Source: Rhynochetos jubatus
Taxonomy: Eukaryota; Chordata; Aves; Eurypygiformes; Rhynochetidae
Direction of reading: 5' to 3'
Assembly: GCA_027574665.1 (NCBI GenBank)
Contig: CM050657.1
Coordinates: 18,773,700 to 18,837,699 of the forward strand
DNA: 64,000 nucleotides
Shown: positions 63,868 through 64,000 of the stretch, in pieces
Position numbering within the stretch: position 1 is the first letter of the stretch
Layout of the letters: each line of letters starts with the position of its first letter
Notes under the pieces: model-generated
Told to the model about the DNA's origin: nothing
The model's database searches: none
What the model saw: the letters and a program-made list of their open reading frames with translations, nothing else
Position numbers and translations under genes: made by a program

Positions 63868-64000
63868 CTAAGGACAGGGCTAAAGTACTCTTCTTAATTG
63901 AACCTGGCCCTGCCCATTTTCTTAACTCCTTCCTACCCATGGACCTGCTACACCTGTAGCACCCAATCACCCCTTTTTCAGGATCCAGGATGCTTTTGGG

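Noticed and set aside
1-64000. Endogenous retrovirus, LTR or other virus-like element
   Set aside because: I looked for paired terminal repeats, primer-binding-site words and protease/polymerase motifs and saw none.
1-64000. CRISPR arrays, operons or other prokaryotic systems
   Set aside because: CR1 elements, microsatellites, CpG depletion and lack of dense coding show this is vertebrate nuclear DNA.

Overview
This window looks like euchromatic, AT-rich, gene-poor DNA from a bird (a crocodilian or turtle is the less likely alternative). The reasoning: the only LINEs I can see are CR1 fragments in the sauropsid style, interspersed repeats are very sparse (roughly 1-2 % recognisable), CpG is depleted across most of the sequence, and the rest is unique AT-rich DNA with short homopolymers. 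No complete gene, rRNA, tRNA, CRISPR array, intact transposon or recognisable endogenous virus is visible. Open frames on both strands are short (115 codons at most), often lack an ATG, and mostly behave like chance frames. The window reads best as long introns and/or intergenic DNA.

Layout. About 1-20.6 kb is mostly anonymous sequence. It holds three CR1 fragments (4.8, 8.1 and 10.7 kb), a 17-bp tandem duplication (7.8 kb), a perfect 20-bp palindrome (8.87 kb) and a G-rich block with quadruplex-type runs (15.7 kb). At 20.66-20.91 kb on the minus strand lies the best coding candidate: a CpG-retaining, splice-bounded exon predicting one membrane-spanning helix with a basic inner flank. A second, weaker minus-strand exon candidate at 29.0 kb has a compatible phase, and a third lies at 63.8 kb near the right edge. 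The 28-48 kb stretch contains AT-rich blocks with many homeodomain, POU and SOX-type words that look like conserved non-coding elements. Next to one of them, at 45.89 kb on the plus strand, is a GC-rich, CpG-rich 63-nt segment with good splice signals that looks like a cassette exon. From 52 to 58.3 kb there are a 44-bp AT microsatellite, two ancient palindromic interspersed repeats (53.9 and 54.8 kb), a GC-rich block that could be a cryptic promoter and first exon (57.4 kb), and the best CR1 copy (57.75-58.33 kb).

The exon candidates cannot be assigned to a named gene from sequence alone. The minus-strand candidates at 63.8, 29.0 and 20.7 kb share splice phase 1 at the joins and might belong to one gene running right to left with very long introns. 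This is inference and needs RNA or cross-species evidence. I found no convincing new biological system; the most worthwhile leads are the membrane-helix exon and the 63-nt cassette next to the putative conserved elements.
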